Source: Tretioscincus oriximinensis (Eukaryota > Chordata > Lepidosauria > Squamata > Gymnophthalmidae). Taken from it: a stretch of 64,000 bases of DNA. The notes under the pieces are model-generated. The model made no database searches. It worked only from the letters and a program-made list of their open reading frames with translations, and had not been told where the DNA came from. Both the position numbers and the translations under genes were made by a program. The stretch lies in contig JAJVDF010000213.1 of the NCBI GenBank assembly GCA_022410635.1, forward strand, positions 1,499,476 through 1,563,475. Direction: 5' to 3'. Below, one piece after another: positions 62,975 to 64,000 of this stretch (position 1 is its first letter; each line of letters opens with the position of its first letter).

Positions 62975-64000
62975 CGGGGGTTTTGTTGTTGCATTCAAAA
63001 CATTTTATTTAAATTCTTTAAACATACAAAAACTCATATATTTTCAATATTTAAAATGTTCTGAACAATTTTCCCAATTTTATCTTCTCCCTTCCCCTCA
63101 TCGTTTTATCTTATACTTCACTCAAAGTATTTTGGCAGTTAGGGTTTACAATATGGAAAACTAGTTTTAATCCTAATTTNATAACTTCATTTCCCAACCT
63201 GCCTTCTATATGTTTTCACTGTCAACAGTTTTTGTTTACATTTTCTCTATTTCTGCATATTGTCTAGATTATTTATCTTACAAATGGAAATACCAGTAGC
63301 AATCACATTGATTATACATTCAAAAAACTTTGCATTCTCCATAAAGTACAATCCTTCCATCCCAGAATAATTCAGACACACACTATTATACTGTCAATCA
63401 TTTTCCTTCTACCGGCCAAGTGGTATGCAAGTCTCCCTGTAATATTGCATTTTCTTTGTTATATTTATTTGTAGTGTAAAAATATTATTTCTCTCCTTTT
63501 GCACAAGAATTCTGGATTAGAATTCAGAATTCTTGTATCTTTCAACATCCCAAATCACCTCTATAAATGTACCTCTTTGTTGACAACCATGCCAAAACAT
63601 TCCATTTACGAGTGAGAAAGATGTGATAACTGTGCCGGTGTTTTATACCACTTATGAATATCTTCCTTCTCATTTCTTTCGTATGATTATTTTTGTCTTC
63701 TTTAAGCTCATAATTTCTTTCTTAATTTCCTCCCTGCTTACCCTCATATCCATACCCCATGTCCCATATAATTCTCTTTGTATTTTTTTGATTTACTGAC
63801 ATAATCAATCTATATATATCCCCTATAATTCTTTTTTCTTTTCTCTGGATCTTCCTCAATATTTTTTCAAATTCTGTATCCTNTACTATTATACTATTTT
63901 TAATTCTCTCTATATCTATATATATGACTTGATACCCACCTTATATCGCTTATCCAATTTTCTATGGTATTTCTATCCTGTGACTCTCCATTGTCTCTAT
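62975..64000 (-). mobile_element. L1-type LINE relic, ORF2 C-terminal region (runs off the right edge)
   Basis: On the minus strand near 63560-63650 one frame reads HKWYKTPAQLSHLS. After a frameshift it reads GMFWHGCQQRGTFIEVIWD, the Trp-Tyr-x-Thr-Pro...Cys...Gly-Thr-(Phe/Tyr) order of the L1 ORF2 cysteine region. The rest to the right is A/T-rich degraded coding sequence. The A-rich minus-strand 3' end would be near 62975. It is not functional. Confidence 0.65.

Larger units (their letters stand above)
50162..64000 (-). other. SLIT3: SLIT3 intron 1, 3' part (runs off the right edge)
   Basis: This is sequence upstream of exon 2 on the minus strand, at least 13.8 kb, ending in the pyrimidine-rich acceptor of exon 2. 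Exon 1, expected to be GC-rich and to encode the signal peptide and cysteine-rich LRRNT cap, was not found and should lie beyond 64000. The intron is rich in repeats, annotated separately. I see nothing assignable in 50165-50920, 52255-54890, 55065-57030, 60670-62005 and 62712-62970 apart from AT-rich DNA, small duplications and weak LINE-like 3' debris near 50780-50900, 53850-54110, 55130-55300 and 57540-57800. Confidence 0.75.

Noticed and set aside
1..64000. microRNA of the miR-218 family, hosted by SLIT introns
   Set aside because: The mature-type sequence TTGTGCTTGATCTAACC was not seen. In other vertebrates it lies in a later intron than those covered here.

Overview
This is a 64-kb piece of vertebrate nuclear DNA, most likely from a squamate reptile (lizard or gecko lineage). 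The evidence is AT-rich non-coding DNA with long introns and a mix of CR1-clade, L2-like and L1-like LINE relics, Sauria-type tRNA SINEs and short hAT-type DNA transposons. No bacterial operon, CRISPR array, rRNA or tRNA gene was found. Almost all ORFs of 60-170 codons are chance or repeat-derived.

Only one protein-coding gene is recognisable. Three 72-bp exons on the minus strand, at 50090-50161, 47458-47529 and 34911-34982, each encode one leucine-rich repeat. They share the same phase and have GT/AG splice sites. Joined in that order they read through the start of the first LRR domain of a SLIT axon-guidance protein. Residues in exons 3 and 4 favour SLIT3 over SLIT1 or SLIT2. By analogy with other vertebrates they are exons 2, 3 and 4. 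Exon 1 (signal peptide and LRRNT cap) should lie beyond 64000. Exon 5 should lie before position 1, since I could not find it in 1-34910. The whole window is therefore probably the 5' part of one large SLIT3 locus, more than 99% of it intron.

The introns are a record of transposition. Intron 4 (1-34910) holds an L2-like LINE split by a (TTTC)n array with an assembly gap, an L1 relic, a 1.9-kb CR1 with reverse-transcriptase remnants, several CR1 3' ends, Sauria-type SINEs and hairpin MITE-like elements. Intron 3 (34983-47457) has a CR1 3' end interrupted by a nested inverted-repeat element and two CR1 3' ends lying tail to tail in opposite orientation. Intron 1 (50162-64000) is the most varied. 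It has a GC-rich hAT-type element with a perfect 8-bp target duplication and a strong G-quadruplex motif, a second small hAT element with a perfect 8-bp duplication, a 26-bp perfect palindrome carrying two opposed octamer motifs, three of the four copies of a (TTC)n-tailed SINE family, CR1 3' ends and an L1 relic running off the right edge.

I see no undescribed multi-gene system. The most notable items are the GC-rich hAT element with its G4 motif, the (TTC)-tailed SINE family, the hairpin MITE-like family and the nested insertions.
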